Assembly: GCA_037957365.1 (NCBI GenBank)
Contig: JARHVA010001174.1
Location: 3,312,001 to 3,376,000 of the forward strand
DNA length: 64,000 bases
Direction: 5' to 3'
Source: Torreya grandis
Taxonomy: Eukaryota; Streptophyta; Pinopsida; Cupressales; Taxaceae
Shown: positions 23,127 to 33,462 of the stretch, in pieces
Layout of the letters: each line of letters starts with the position of its first letter
Position numbering within the stretch: position 1 is the first letter of the stretch
Translations under genes and position numbers: made by a program
The notes under the pieces: model-generated
Database searches by the model: none
What the model was told of the DNA's origin: nothing
Seen by the model: the letters and a program-made list of their open reading frames with translations, nothing else

Positions 23127-26100
23127 ATGTCTAAAACTTCTCCAAAAAAGGCAAAGACCATGAAGTACAAGTACCAAGGCATCTTTTCGATCACTTCAGT
23201 TACCTCCAATATTGATGACATTAGAGACACAAAAATTGGCCACATGAATATGGTCGAGTTTGTGACCTAAACCAAAGCAATGAACCCAAGTTCTGAAATG
23301 AAGAGAATCGTTGAAAGCAACATTCATCTGGTTGCCACTTTCTCAGTGGCAGCACATCATACGGAGTTCATCCTCTAGTGCACCCAGTTCTACAACAAAG
23401 AAACAAGATCAGTCTCAGATGCCAGTAGCAATGTAATAATTTGGCTGGATCTTAAATTTATTGACAAAGTCTTCATGTTCCCTCCTGCTACTGAAGTGCT
23501 GAAGATTGACTTCATAGAAGCACAGGAGTATGACAAGGACCTTGAGAGGGCAAAGAAAGTGATGAATAATAGGTGGTTGAAGGCCCATAAAACTAATTTA
23601 TATAGATGGCTGTGGAGCTTTTTGAGGAGCAATTTCATTGAAGAATTTGGTGACTTAATCACCCTTCTTAGTAGAGTGCAAGGCCTCTCGTCTTCCTCAC
23701 AGTTCCACAAGTGGATGTACCCGTTCATCAAGATCATCCTCCAAGGTAAGCAACTCATCTTTTGGGGTGAGTAGATCAGCAACGCCCTTCATGAGAAGCT
23801 AACCAAGGTACAAACTTCTTCAAAGTTCTATATGACTTCATACCTTGTGTACATAGTTGCCTCGATGTGAACCTTTTTAGGTTTGACAACTGAAGGGGAT
23901 AGAAAGACCACCCCAATCTACTCATATTACCCCCCAACTGACGCTTCAAAGATTAATCTACCATTTTAAAAGGGTAAATGATGTTTTCTTTGCCATGTTT
24001 CTATGCTTCTTCGACCCTCAGCTCGAATAGAAGAGAGTATCTGATGAGGCTTGGATGGTCGTCAATGACTATGGTTGTATGTTCCTTCAATTTCCCACCT
24101 TTTATCTTTGGGTTGGATTTTTAAAAGGCTATCCCTATATGATCCCCAAGTTTCCTTCTAATAAGTTAGTTTTGATGGAGCTTTGTCGACAAATGGCTGT
24201 CATACATACTAGGTAGATGGAGCTGAAAAAGCCAAGTTTCAGGTTTCTAGTTGAAATTGGCAGATACTCTCTCTTGACAGCAGCCAAAGCCAAAGTCATG
24301 GAAATATAAATGTAGCTAGTCACTATGAAACAATTCAAGAGAAGGGACAAATTTGACTATAGGGGAGTCAAGGACATGATTAGATGAAAGACTCAATTCT
24401 ATGAGCCTATGATTGAAGACATCTGGGTAGACCTAAGGACAGTTGAAGAAATCAAGAAGATGGACTATAGCAGGCTAACCCTAGAAAAAATTGAGTATTT
24501 GGGGCTTGTTGAGATTCCCCCTAATCTAGTCAATGATAAGAGCATTATCAATAGCAGGTACCTAGCTAAAAAGATTGCTAACTCCCCTCTTCCTCCAATT
24601 CAGTGGTCTCAGAAAGATCTAACTTCTCTAAGGAAGAGATTTGAGCCAATATTGGCTAACACCAATGATTGATTAGCAGCCAAAGGGATCATACTAAAAG
24701 AATTTATTATGGGATCAAAGGCTGAGTTCCAAGCAGAGATGAAGAAGAAGGCAGAAAATAGAACCAAGAATAAAGGTGATGTTCCTTCCCCATCTAGGCT
24801 TCACAAGCCTAGAATCATCTTTGTTTCTAAAAAATTAAAGGTTACTAAAGAGCCAGAATCAATGGCTAAGGGAGTTACAAAACAAAGACCTCAATAATAG
24901 GCATCCCAACAAATGGAGACAGACAATAGGCTTTCAGAATAGCAAAGGGATAAACTTCTACCTTCTTAGGAAGGGGTACAACCACTTAAAAGCGTCTCTC
25001 CTTCTCCACCTTAGTATCCTATGGCATCTCCTTCACCTCTATCTCCTATCAATTTTCCTTCTTCTAGAGCCACCTCTCCTTCTAGAGTTATATTTGGCAA
25101 TCCTCAAGGTGCTTCTGGAGATACTCTTCACTCCTCTAGATCTATTCCTAGTTTGGCATCTCCTTCCTTCAATCTGGGAGAAATTTTTACACTTGATCAA
25201 TCAACGGCCGGTACAATTTTTCCTATTACTCCTACTACAACCACTGTTACTACTAGCAATGTAGATGTTACCATGGTAACACCAGCTACAGGAACTATTG
25301 CCACAGTAAGTACTTCTCTCCTACCTTGGATGTTAGCATTCACACCTAAAAGAAAGAAGATAGCCATCTCTGCAGATGACTTTGATTTTGGAAAAATAGT
25401 GTCAGTGAAAGCTAAGGCCCCTAAGAGGCTAAGGATCCTCTCAAAATTGGTTGAGGAAAAGGGGCATAAATTTCTAGAAATAGCTAAGCCTCTGTAGGAT
25501 GCAACCCTTGAGGGTTTTGAAATGAGCAGCTATTCCATCTCTCATGTTGAACTTGGCAAAGTTACGAAGGTGCGAAAAGTGATCTACAGTCTGCAATGGA
25601 CATCATGGTCCAAAAATTTGACAGAGAAAAGGAGATGAAAGACTACTATAAGGCCAAGATGGAGCAGTTGATGGCAGTAATAAAGAAATTCACTCTTCCC
25701 CTTGAAGCGGCGACTCTAGAGGCCTTCTCTATAAACGACCCTGTCATTCAAAAGGCAGAGAAAACTTACTTGAAAGGAAAAGTGCTAGAGGATTACATTG
25801 AAAAGATGCATACTCAGGGAGTTTCCTTACTTATGGAGGTTGCAGAAAAGATAGACAAGATGAAGAAGGTAAGGGCAGATTTAGATGACCTTGTCTCTCT
25901 TATCTCTTAGGACATTGACAGTACAGAAAAATATCTTAGCAAGTGGAGGGAGATGAAAGATTTTAAGAAAAGTACCTTGATATCTATCGTCATCATTTCT
26001 AGTAAAGATTCCTATGTTGAGATCAAGGAGTCATTGATATATAGGATATAGGTACTCAAGGAATTGACTGAAGATCTCAAATCTTCCAACGATGCTAATG

Positions 26101-26462
26101 AGAAGAGCGACACAGGCCTATTGAATAGACTAGAAGAACTACTTTGTGACCTCACTTCCAGGGATAACTAGTTTCTCTTAGCTGAAGAAATGATCCAAGG
26201 TTTCAAGGGGATGATTCAAAGAGATTTTGAAGAGAAAGCCTTCTCAATGACTTTTGTGGACAATATTTTGGATACTTAGTTGACTCTGGACAATCTAAGA
26301 TCCAAGTTAACTAGTCATGCTAAGGCAATCACAGCATTGAAGGATGCTTTAATTAGAGCCAGGGTCATCTTTAAGAACACAGTTGTGCCAGACAGTATAG
26401 GAATTTAGGCATCCATTGCTATGTACGATGCTCATTTGAAGAAGTCTGGCAACAAGAGCTGA
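23127..26462 (+). pseudogene. U3-encoded long ORF, 5' LTR copy
   Basis: A decayed frame of about 1,100 codons inside the LTR. It starts at ATG 23127 (or an in-frame ATG at 23007 with a hydrophobic leader) and ends at TGA 26460-26462. It is read in frame except for a +1 change near 23.94 kb and a 4-bp deletion near 25.56 kb. Segments in order: a globular N-terminal part (words WLKAHKTNLYRWLW, FHKWMYPFIKIIL), a charged middle (YLGLVEIPPNLV, LRKRFEPILANTND), a Ser/Pro/Thr-rich linker, a basic TPKRKKIAIS cluster that could be a nuclear localisation signal, and a Lys/Glu-rich helical C terminus with coiled-coil character. I recognise no catalytic motif or family. At least eight stops are shared with the 3' LTR copy. 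Confidence 0.6.
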
Positions 26463-26568
26463 AACTTTTCCCCTTCTCTCTTCTTTCCTTATGCACTTTT
26501 GTCTTGAGAAAAGTGCATGCAATTTTGTAATATGTAATTACATGTAAAAATCTAGAAAAATATCTCAA

Positions 26569-26593
26569 AGTCAAAGATGAGTCATCTTTGACT
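26569..26593. promoter_or_regulatory. palindromic W-box/GCN4-like site in U3
   Basis: Twelve-base arms AGTCAAAGATGA and TCATCTTTGACT flank a single G. The centre reads TGAGTCA (the GCN4/bZIP-type motif) and each arm carries a TTTGAC W-box core. It lies about 60 bp before the TATA box, a typical place for a proximal promoter element. The 3' LTR copy (38279-38303) keeps all but one base. Confidence 0.5.
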
Positions 26594-26641
26594 AAGATAT
26601 TTTTGTATTTTAATATTTTCTAAGTTTTTGAGAGTTTCTCC

Positions 26642-26651
26642 CTATATATAG
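26642..26651 (+). promoter_or_regulatory. LTR TATA box, 5' LTR
   Basis: CTATATATAG, conserved exactly in the 3' LTR (38352-38361). It is the best core promoter in the LTR. It would start transcription near 26.68 kb, about 1 kb before gag, with everything upstream belonging to U3. Confidence 0.65.
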
Positions 26652-26724
26652 TGGAGACCTCTTTTGTAAATATATCTCTAAGAATTGAAAGCAAAAACTC
26701 TGCTGAAATTGAGACACTTCTTGA

Positions 26725-27060
26725 GACTTTGTGCTCAATTTGTAAATCATATTTTGTTAAATGAATGAGAAGCAGGTTTATTTTAGACTTTGTGTTGAAG
26801 TTATCTGTGTTATTTAGAAAATAGTTCTTATGTCCTCTTTCCTAATAATCTCTTATTTGTTTATTTTAATCAGTGAAGTGAGTGTGTTGATATTATCTGA
26901 GGGTGCTTCTAAAAGATAAAAGAGAGACTTTGAGCTACTTTTATCTTTGTGATTCTTTTATATTTTGTAGTTTCAGATAGAGACTTTGTGCTTCATTTCA
27001 CTCTACTGTTACGCTTATTTCGAATCAGTGAAGGAGACAACAGAAGACTTTGTGCTTACA
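26725..27060 (+). repeat. dispersed AGACTTTGTGCTT motif in the leader
   Basis: The 13-mer AGACTTTGTGCTT or a close variant occurs at about 26725, 26785, 26935, 26981 and 27045, and again in the 3' LTR (38.43-38.77 kb). It lies in the predicted R-U5 region and so would be in the transcript leader. Function is unknown. Confidence 0.55.
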
Positions 27061-27427
27061 TGGGTTTTCTTGTGATCTTTGTTACTTACTTCAGGGGATT
27101 TTCTACTCTATGCTGGATACCATTCCTGAAAGAAGAGGAACATTGTTGGCTAATGACCAAAATTCTCTCTCTTGTTCCTTGTACATCACCTCTAAAAAAA
27201 GAGAGGTGGATGTTGTTATACCACCCCGAGTATTATTTTTTGCTTAATTATTTATACATATAGCGCATAAATATTTATAGGGAACCTCCCCTTGATGAGA
27301 GGAGAGATTTACCTCGTCCAGATCTAGTAAACTCACACTTTTCATGGTGTAAATCTCCTTGTGTTGTGGTTGATATACCCATTTTGTCCTTAGTTAGTTG
27401 ATGACAAAACATTCACCCAACAGTTTT

Positions 27428-27445
27428 TGGTGACTCCATTGGGGA
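27428..27445 (+). other. primer-binding site
   Basis: TGGTGACTCCATTGGGGA, five bases after the LTR end. It has the TGGCGACTC..NTGGGGA form used by plant Tat/Ogre-type gypsy elements for tRNA priming of minus-strand synthesis. Two likely C-to-T changes are present. I do not assign the tRNA isoacceptor. Confidence 0.7.
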
Positions 27446-27724
27446 ATACAAACATGCATGTTAAAGCCTCAAGCTTCAACTTGAAGCAGTTTCGATCCCT
27501 TTTTCATTTAAAATTTGGCAACTCCACGATACACAAGAAGCCAGAGAGCCAATGGTGTTTTTGACCCTGTGTTTGAGTTGGCACAGCCAACGGTCTAGGA
27601 GTTTTCCTCCTGACCTTATCAGGTCACCAACACAAGGTAGAGCTTCTTTTCCTACTATTAATCATGCCCTACCTATAAATACCCCACTAAGATTCATTAT
27701 CCCACCATTTAATCCTCTTATCTA

Positions 27725-28905
27725 ATGGCTCAAGGTCCGTGGGGCAATTCCTTTGGTCCTCTTAATTTGACTCCACCCTTGCATGAACTACCTCATAGTT
27801 CTAGAAAAAAATTCTTAAGTTTTTTGGTGACGGGAAGGTGCATCCTGACGAGCATATCACTTCTTTCTCCATATCATGTGGCTTAATTAGTGTGGATTTT
27901 AAAGATGTAGCAGTGAGACTTTTTATGGAAACCCTGCAAGGTGCTGCCATAGATTGGTTCTACCACCTACAGGCTGGGTCAGTGACTGACTGGGACACTC
28001 TCAAAGCCAAATTTAAAGCTAGATTTAAACTTGTTGAAGATGCACATGCCTTGTTAGCTCAGCTGACACAAATGAAAAAATAATCCCAGGAACCCATGAG
28101 GGATTTCATAGCCAAATTCAACAAGTTAAGAAACCGGATCCCAACTGTCGCTCAGCCCACGCCAGAGAATCTTAAATGTTTTTTATCAACTCGCAGCTTC
28201 CCAAAGTAAGTTTTCTATTGAGGTGAGTTGGCCCTATGGATCTAGCATTGGCTCAAAATTTGGCTACTGAGATTGAAGATGATCTTATTCTAGCAGGTAA
28301 GATTAGAAAAGACCCTAGAAAAAATAGATTCTCTTCATCTACTGAAAGCTCTTCTACAAGCACTACAAATCTTATGGTGCAAAAATTGACAAATGAACTG
28401 ATAGCTTTAAAGTGGCAAATAACCCAAGGTACGTCTACTCCCACCTATCGAGACATGCCTAGGAGAATGTTCCAAAATCAACAATATCAAGGTAATGCTG
28501 CCTAGAACCAAGGGCAATCGAATTTCCTGCCTCCCCCTCCAGGGAAATTGGCCATCGAAGCAGCACCTGCCAATTCAGCAGTCAGTTACCTAGAGGCTGA
28601 ACATGACTATTCACTCCAACCTCAGTTGAACCAACAAGATGATGCTAATTTCTTCGATGAATAGGAAGAAGAATTAGCTAATGACTCCAATATTGGTTTC
28701 TTGGATTACCAGGATGAAGCTAGAAGTAAAGGAGAAGGGTTGGATGGATCCTATGCTATTTTCACTAGATCTCAAAACTAGTCAACTCCATAGACTGATA
28801 AAGGAAAGGTAGAAGAAGAACCCTAGCCAGTGGTTTCCATCGCTAAATGAGGGACTCCATTGATTCCTCAATCAAAAGATTAGGTAATTCACAAAAAAGT
28901 AAATA
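27725..28905 (+). pseudogene. gag: gag (capsid) remnant of the 17.3-kb element
   Basis: Starts at ATG 27725 (MAQGPWGNSFGPLNL). A frameshift in an A run near 27806 leads into the retrotransposon gag core at 27838-28083: VRLFMETLQGAAIDWFYHLQ, then S.TDWDTLKAKFKARF, the signature of the plant Ty3/gypsy gag domain. A second shift near 28.15 kb joins a third frame (MDLALAQNLATEIEDDLILAG) that is in phase with pol, so gag and pol were probably one polyprotein. No CCHC zinc knuckle is visible. Several TAG stops lie between 28503 and 28880. Gag would form the particle in which reverse transcription happens. Confidence 0.8.
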
Positions 28906-28919
28906 CCTCCAACCACCCC

Positions 28920-30557
28920 ATGCCTTTCACTTCTGTTACTCAGACTAGTGCCACACCTACTAAAATTCTAGATGATGGACTCTCTTCCTCTGTTTCAAAT
29001 TGTTTTCAATTATTTGATATAATTGATCACGCTAGAAAGACTAAAATCCAAATGACAGAGATTGAATATTTGAGAGCTAACCTAGAACAATTTGATAGGT
29101 TGGCAGAATATGTGAAAAATAAAGCCATCACCGTAAGAAAAAATTCTTTAAAGGCCATTCATGATCCCCCCAAAGATAAATCTACCCAAAATAATCTTGT
29201 TGTGACTCCTCCTATTGCTCCTGGAAAACTAGAACCTTTTTATGTTTCCCTACTAATAAATGGTTACAAACTGAGTAATTGCATAATAGACTCTGGAGCC
29301 TCAGATAATGTCATGCCTGCCAAGGTAGCAGATTCCCTTGGACTAACTTTGACCAAAAATTTTGGGAGGTGTTTTTCTATGGAAAATAAGCAAGTTCCCC
29401 TCCTTGGTCAGATAAAAGATTCCCAATTTATTTTCGCAGCTTTTCCAGAAAAGTGGATAAAAATGACAATTTTAGTGGTCGATGTTCCAGCCTCTTATGA
29501 CATACTGTTTGGTCAGAATTTCTACAAAGATGTTGGAGGCAAGCTAAGTATGGACTTGTCGGAAGCAAGGATCCCAATTCAAGGTGTTATGAAGAAGTTG
29601 CTTCTTGAAAAAAAGGCAAGGTATGTAGTCACCCGATTGTCAGCACCGGAAGCTCAAATTTTATTTGAGTCTTCAGGCATGGGCAATTACTTCTTATCTA
29701 CGGATGAGATCTATGAGGCATCTAATGAAACTCCTATAGGTGATAACTTGAAACTATGTTCAGCTGACATAATGGGAGGATCGACAAAGCAAAATGAACA
29801 TATGGAAGAACCTTTTCCCCCAAATGAAGAAGTTTTCAAAGAAAAAGTAGTGTCTAACGAGGTATGGACCTTAGAATTTGATGGCAGCTGCTCTTCTACC
29901 AATTTGGGAGCTAGGGTTGTGTTGGTGTCTCTTCAGGGAGATATTGTTCTTTTATCTTACAAATTGCAATTTAACAACACCAACGACATGGCTAAGTACG
30001 AATCCTTATTGCTCAGATTACAGGTTGATAGCGAAAAGGGAATTAAATTGCTCCATGTTAAAGGGGATGTCAAGTTGGTAGTCTTCCAGGGAAGAAACCT
30101 CTATCAGACCAAGAATGAAAGGTTGCACCACTATCGTAATCTGGTCTGGGATCAGATTGAAAATTTTGACATTTTCAACATCTCCGTCATTCCAAGGGAA
30201 TTCAATGACCGGGCAGATGCATTGGCTATCTCTGCTACCCTCTTGGTTCCCCACCTAGATTTTAAGGGAGATAAGTACACTATTGAACTGGTCTTTCAGC
30301 TAAGTGTACCTGATAATGCCAGCCATTGGCAAGTATTTAACAACGATGATCAAATCATTACCTTCTTGGAGCAAAAGGACAATTTCAAACAATTACATTT
30401 TGAAGGTAGTGAGCTCCGAGAATGTGAAGCAACTTATAAATCAAACATGAACACAGGTGAGCATTTCTTGCAGCTTAAGGGGAATAAGATCCCCAAAGGC
30501 CTAGTTTCCCTGGAGAAATTGTTTGATAACCATGACAGGTTTATTAAACAACAGTGA
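28920..30557 (+). pseudogene. pol: pol N-terminal part: protease plus extra RNase H
   Basis: The longest open stretch of the element (545 codons). The aspartic protease is at residues 110-230 with the active-site DSGA at 124-127 (29289-29300) and the flap/ILFGQ segment near 200. A complete RNase H domain spans about residues 315-445. Its catalytic residues are all present: Asp321 (LEFDGS), Glu361 (AKYESLLL), Asp383 (VKGDVKLVV) and Asp433 (RADALAI). This is the archaeal-type RNase H of Tat-like elements, but it lies before RT and not after it. The frame closes at a TGA consistent with a CGA codon. It is in phase with the RT part downstream. Confidence 0.85.
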
Positions 30558-30605
30558 ACAGATTCAAACTCCTCTCAAGATTTTGATCAGGTAAACCTGG
30601 AAACC

Positions 30606-31400
30606 ATGGGAGATCCTAAGATGGTAAACATTGGGAAATGTTGCACTCTCGAGGACAGATTTAAGCTTACTAGTCTACTTCACCAATATATAGACGTATT
30701 GGCTTATTCTTATGATGACCTGAAATCACTCAGGCCGAATGACATTCACCATGACATTCTTCTGAAGACAAACTCCGTACCTTGCAGGCAAAAGTCCAGG
30801 CAATATAATCCAAAAATCTCAGGTACTATTTTAGCTGAGATACAAAAAATGCTTGATGCCCAAATAATTTTCCCAATCCATCACTCCACATGGATTGCCA
30901 ACATAGTGCCTATTAAAAAAAAGAATGGTGAAATTCAAATCTGTGTGGATTTTAAGAACTTGAATCAGTTATCTTTAAAAGATAACTACCCTCTCCCTAT
31001 CATGGATCAAGTTCTGCAGATGGTAACAGGGTCAGAAATGTTATCAATGCTGGATGATTTCTCGAGGTACAATTAGGTCAAAGTTGAAAAAGTAAATCAT
31101 TATAAAACGGCTTTCACCACACCTTGGGGCACCTTCGCTTATCAAAGAATGCCTTTTGGTCTGATAAATGCAAGTGCCACATTTCAAAGAGCGATGGATC
31201 TCACCTTCAAAGATGAAATGGGAAAATTCATTATAGTGTACTTGGATGATCTGACAGTGTTTTCAAAGCATCACTCTGACCATGTCTACCATTTGCAAAG
31301 AATATTAGAACGTTGTCGTCATAATAGTATTTCTTTAAACCCAAAGAAATCTATCTTTGGGGTAATTGAAGGGAAACTTCTCAGACAAATTATGTCTTGA
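30606..31400 (+). pseudogene. pol: reverse transcriptase domain of the 17.3-kb element
   Basis: Same phase as the protease/RNase H part. The Ty3-type RT blocks are clear: W.AN.VP.KKKNGEI..CVDFKNLN, DNYPLP.MD, SMLDDFSRYN with the first catalytic Asp, TTPWGTFAYQRMPFGL.NA.ATFQRAMD, and the catalytic YLDD at 31239-31250 followed by LTVFSKH. Only one TAG (31074) and the closing TGA interrupt it, both explained by C-to-T change of CAG and CGA. It would copy the genomic RNA from the tRNA primer. Confidence 0.9.
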
Positions 31401-31997
31401 GAAGGTATTAAAATTAACTTAGAAAGAGTCAAGTCCATTTAGGAACTTACTTTGCCTACCAGCAAAACCGTAGTTCACTCATTCTTTGAAAAGGTGAATT
31501 TTCTCCAGAGATTCATTCCTGAGTTTGTTGAGAAAACCCACCACATCCTCAATATGATGAAAGGCAATGCTAGCTTTAGGTGGACTGCTAAGGGCAAATC
31601 AGCATTCAAGGACATCAAAGAAGCAATCATTCACGCACCAGTCTTGATTTGCCTAGATTACACTAAAAGTTTTGAAATATACAGTTATGCTTCTGAACAT
31701 ACACTCTCAGCCATTTTAATTCAATTGAACCAAGAAGGTGTAGAATCTCCTATCTCCTACATGAGTTGTCCACTCAAGGTTCATGAGCTAAAATATTCCA
31801 ACATAGAGAAGCATGCATACGCAGTGGTTAAAGTGGTCAAGCATTTCAGGTTTTATATCCTAAACTCGCACATCAAAGTTCTCGTACCTGATATAATAGT
31901 GAAGTCCATTTTGACTCAGTAGGAGTTTAGTACGAAGAGGGGCAATTGGATCGCCAAGATTCAGGAGTTTGATCTACACATCAAACCTACCAAACTC
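31401..31997 (+). pseudogene. pol: native (Ty3-type) RNase H, catalytically degenerate
   Basis: Directly after RT and in the same phase. It starts with the connection segment (SFFEKVNFLQRFIPEF). The RNase H fold follows: FEIYSYASEHTLSAIL, P.SYMSCPLKVHELKYSNIEKHAYAVVK, HFRFYIL. The first catalytic position, normally an Asp in the Y-[ST]-D-A-S block, is Tyr (IYSYAS), so the domain is predicted inactive. In this element the extra RNase H upstream keeps all its catalytic residues and probably took over the activity. Confidence 0.75.
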
Positions 31998-33292
31998 ATG
32001 TGGGGAAAAGGTCTTTGCCAGTTGATCGCCAACAACATTCTAGATGAAGTAGAAAGTGAAGAAATAGAGATCGAAGGCATGCCTACGGTCCTCTTTATTA
32101 CCACTACTGATGAGTGGTATTCTGACATCACTCATTTTCTGACATATGGTGAGTGTCCCGCTCATCTTTCCTATAAAGAAAAATGGAATGTTAAGTTAAA
32201 GGCTGCTGGTTATGTTCTATGGGACATTAGTCTGTACAAAAGGAACCTAGATGAGGCATTTCTGCATTGTGTTTATAAGGCGCAACAAGAAAAACTCTTA
32301 GAGTCTTTCCATAATTTGGCCTGTGGAGGGATTTTTTTTGCATCGATGACAGTGCACAAGATTCTACGAGCAAGGTATTATTGGCCCATGCTATTCTAGG
32401 ATGCCTAAAAATGGGTGTGCAGGTGTGAATTGTGTCAACAATTTGTTGGGAAACCTAAACTGGTTGCATTGCCTCTCAAGCCAGTAGTAATCAAGGAGCC
32501 TTTTCAGCAGTGGGGTATTGACTTCATTAGCATAGTCAACCCATCTTCAAGTGCCAGACATGATTATGTCCTCACAACAATGGATTACGTTACCAAATGG
32601 GTGGAGGCCATCCCAACCAAGCATGCTACATCTTAAGTGGTGTGCAGCTTTCTCAAGGAAAATATCATCTCCCAGTTTGGGGTCCCACTCAAGGTTGTAA
32701 CAGATAATGCAGCCTATTTTTCATCAGGTTCTTATTAATCGAGTAATAAGAACCTGGTCACTATTATCAGGAAGTTGGTAGATGACAACCAGAGAACATG
32801 GCACAAAGCATTGTATGATGCATTATGGGTAGATAGGATAACACCCAAAAAGGCTATAGGTATGTCACCTTTCTACCTTCTATATGGCTTGAATGCGGAG
32901 ATCCCCATCACCCTTGAACTACCAGTGCTTAGGTTAACCAAAGCAATCGAAGACTCAACCTTTGAAAGTTTGATCGATAAAAGAATCATGTGTCTAACCG
33001 AACTGAATGAGTGGTGAACTATGGTAGTGGATTGGATTAATGCGCATCAAAAATGGATGAACTTTTTGATAAAAAAGCTAAGGTTTGTGAATTCCAAGTC
33101 AGAGATCAAGTCTTGTTGTGGGACAAGAGGCGAGAACCAAAAGGGATGCACGGCAAATTTGACTCTTTCTGGAGAGACCCATTCACCATTAGACATCTCT
33201 GTGGTGAGGCTAGCTTCTTGCTGGAATACCAAGATGGAACGCCATTTGCACTACCCCACAGTGGGCAATATCTGAAGCTATTCAATCCTTGA
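31998..33292 (+). pseudogene. pol: integrase of the 17.3-kb element, active site rearranged
   Basis: The zinc-binding HHCC region (about 32270-32450) keeps one His and RCELCQQ, but the second His is lost (GGIFF). The catalytic core has the first Asp at 32520 (WGIDFIS) and the second at 32703 (VTDNA). Only 11 codons later the frame hits TAA (32736-32738), where the Glu before SSNKNLVTI is expected; the usual spacing is 35. The tail DDNQRTWHKALYDALW and GMSPFYLLYG follows. A frameshift near 33.03 kb leads to the C-terminal domain (LLWDKRREPKGMHGKFDSFW), ending at 33292. It would have inserted the cDNA, but this copy cannot. Confidence 0.85.
32725..32756. repeat. 12-bp perfect inverted repeat at the integrase deletion
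   Basis: CAGGTTCTTATT (32725-32736) and AATAAGAACCTG (32745-32756) are exactly complementary around an 8-bp spacer. The right arm is the normal coding sequence (NKNL). The left arm looks like a fold-back copy of it that replaced about 24 codons and changed the Glu codon to TAA. Confidence 0.8.
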
Positions 33293-33462
33293 AGCTTAGA
33301 TGGAGCCATTTGTATATATGTACAATTTTTTATGTTTTGTCTATTTTTCTTTCATTTTTGGCTTGACTCCGTAGCCCAATGGCTTGGATGAAGGCACTTA
33401 GAGACTGGTTTCTACTCACATTGATCAATTTAATTAACGAAATTTCCCCAACAAGAGCCAGC
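33293..33462. other. 3' untranslated spacer before the 3' LTR
   Basis: Noncoding. A polypurine tract should lie just before 33463, but the sequence there (CCCAACAAGAGCCAGC) is only weakly purine-rich, so the plus-strand primer site is either degenerate or unusual. Confidence 0.5.

Larger units (their letters stand above)
21826..27422 (+). repeat. 5' LTR, 5,597 bp
   Basis: Begins TGTTGTTTCC and ends CACCCAACA, the TG...CA form. It aligns end to end with 33463-39131, apart from a deletion of about 56 bp near 22.78 kb and small indels. From left to right: GC-rich palindrome arrays, a decayed ORF of about 1,100 codons, a palindromic regulatory site, a TATA box (26642) and a leader of about 0.75 kb. 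The ORF is upstream of the TATA box, so it lies in U3. Confidence 0.9.
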
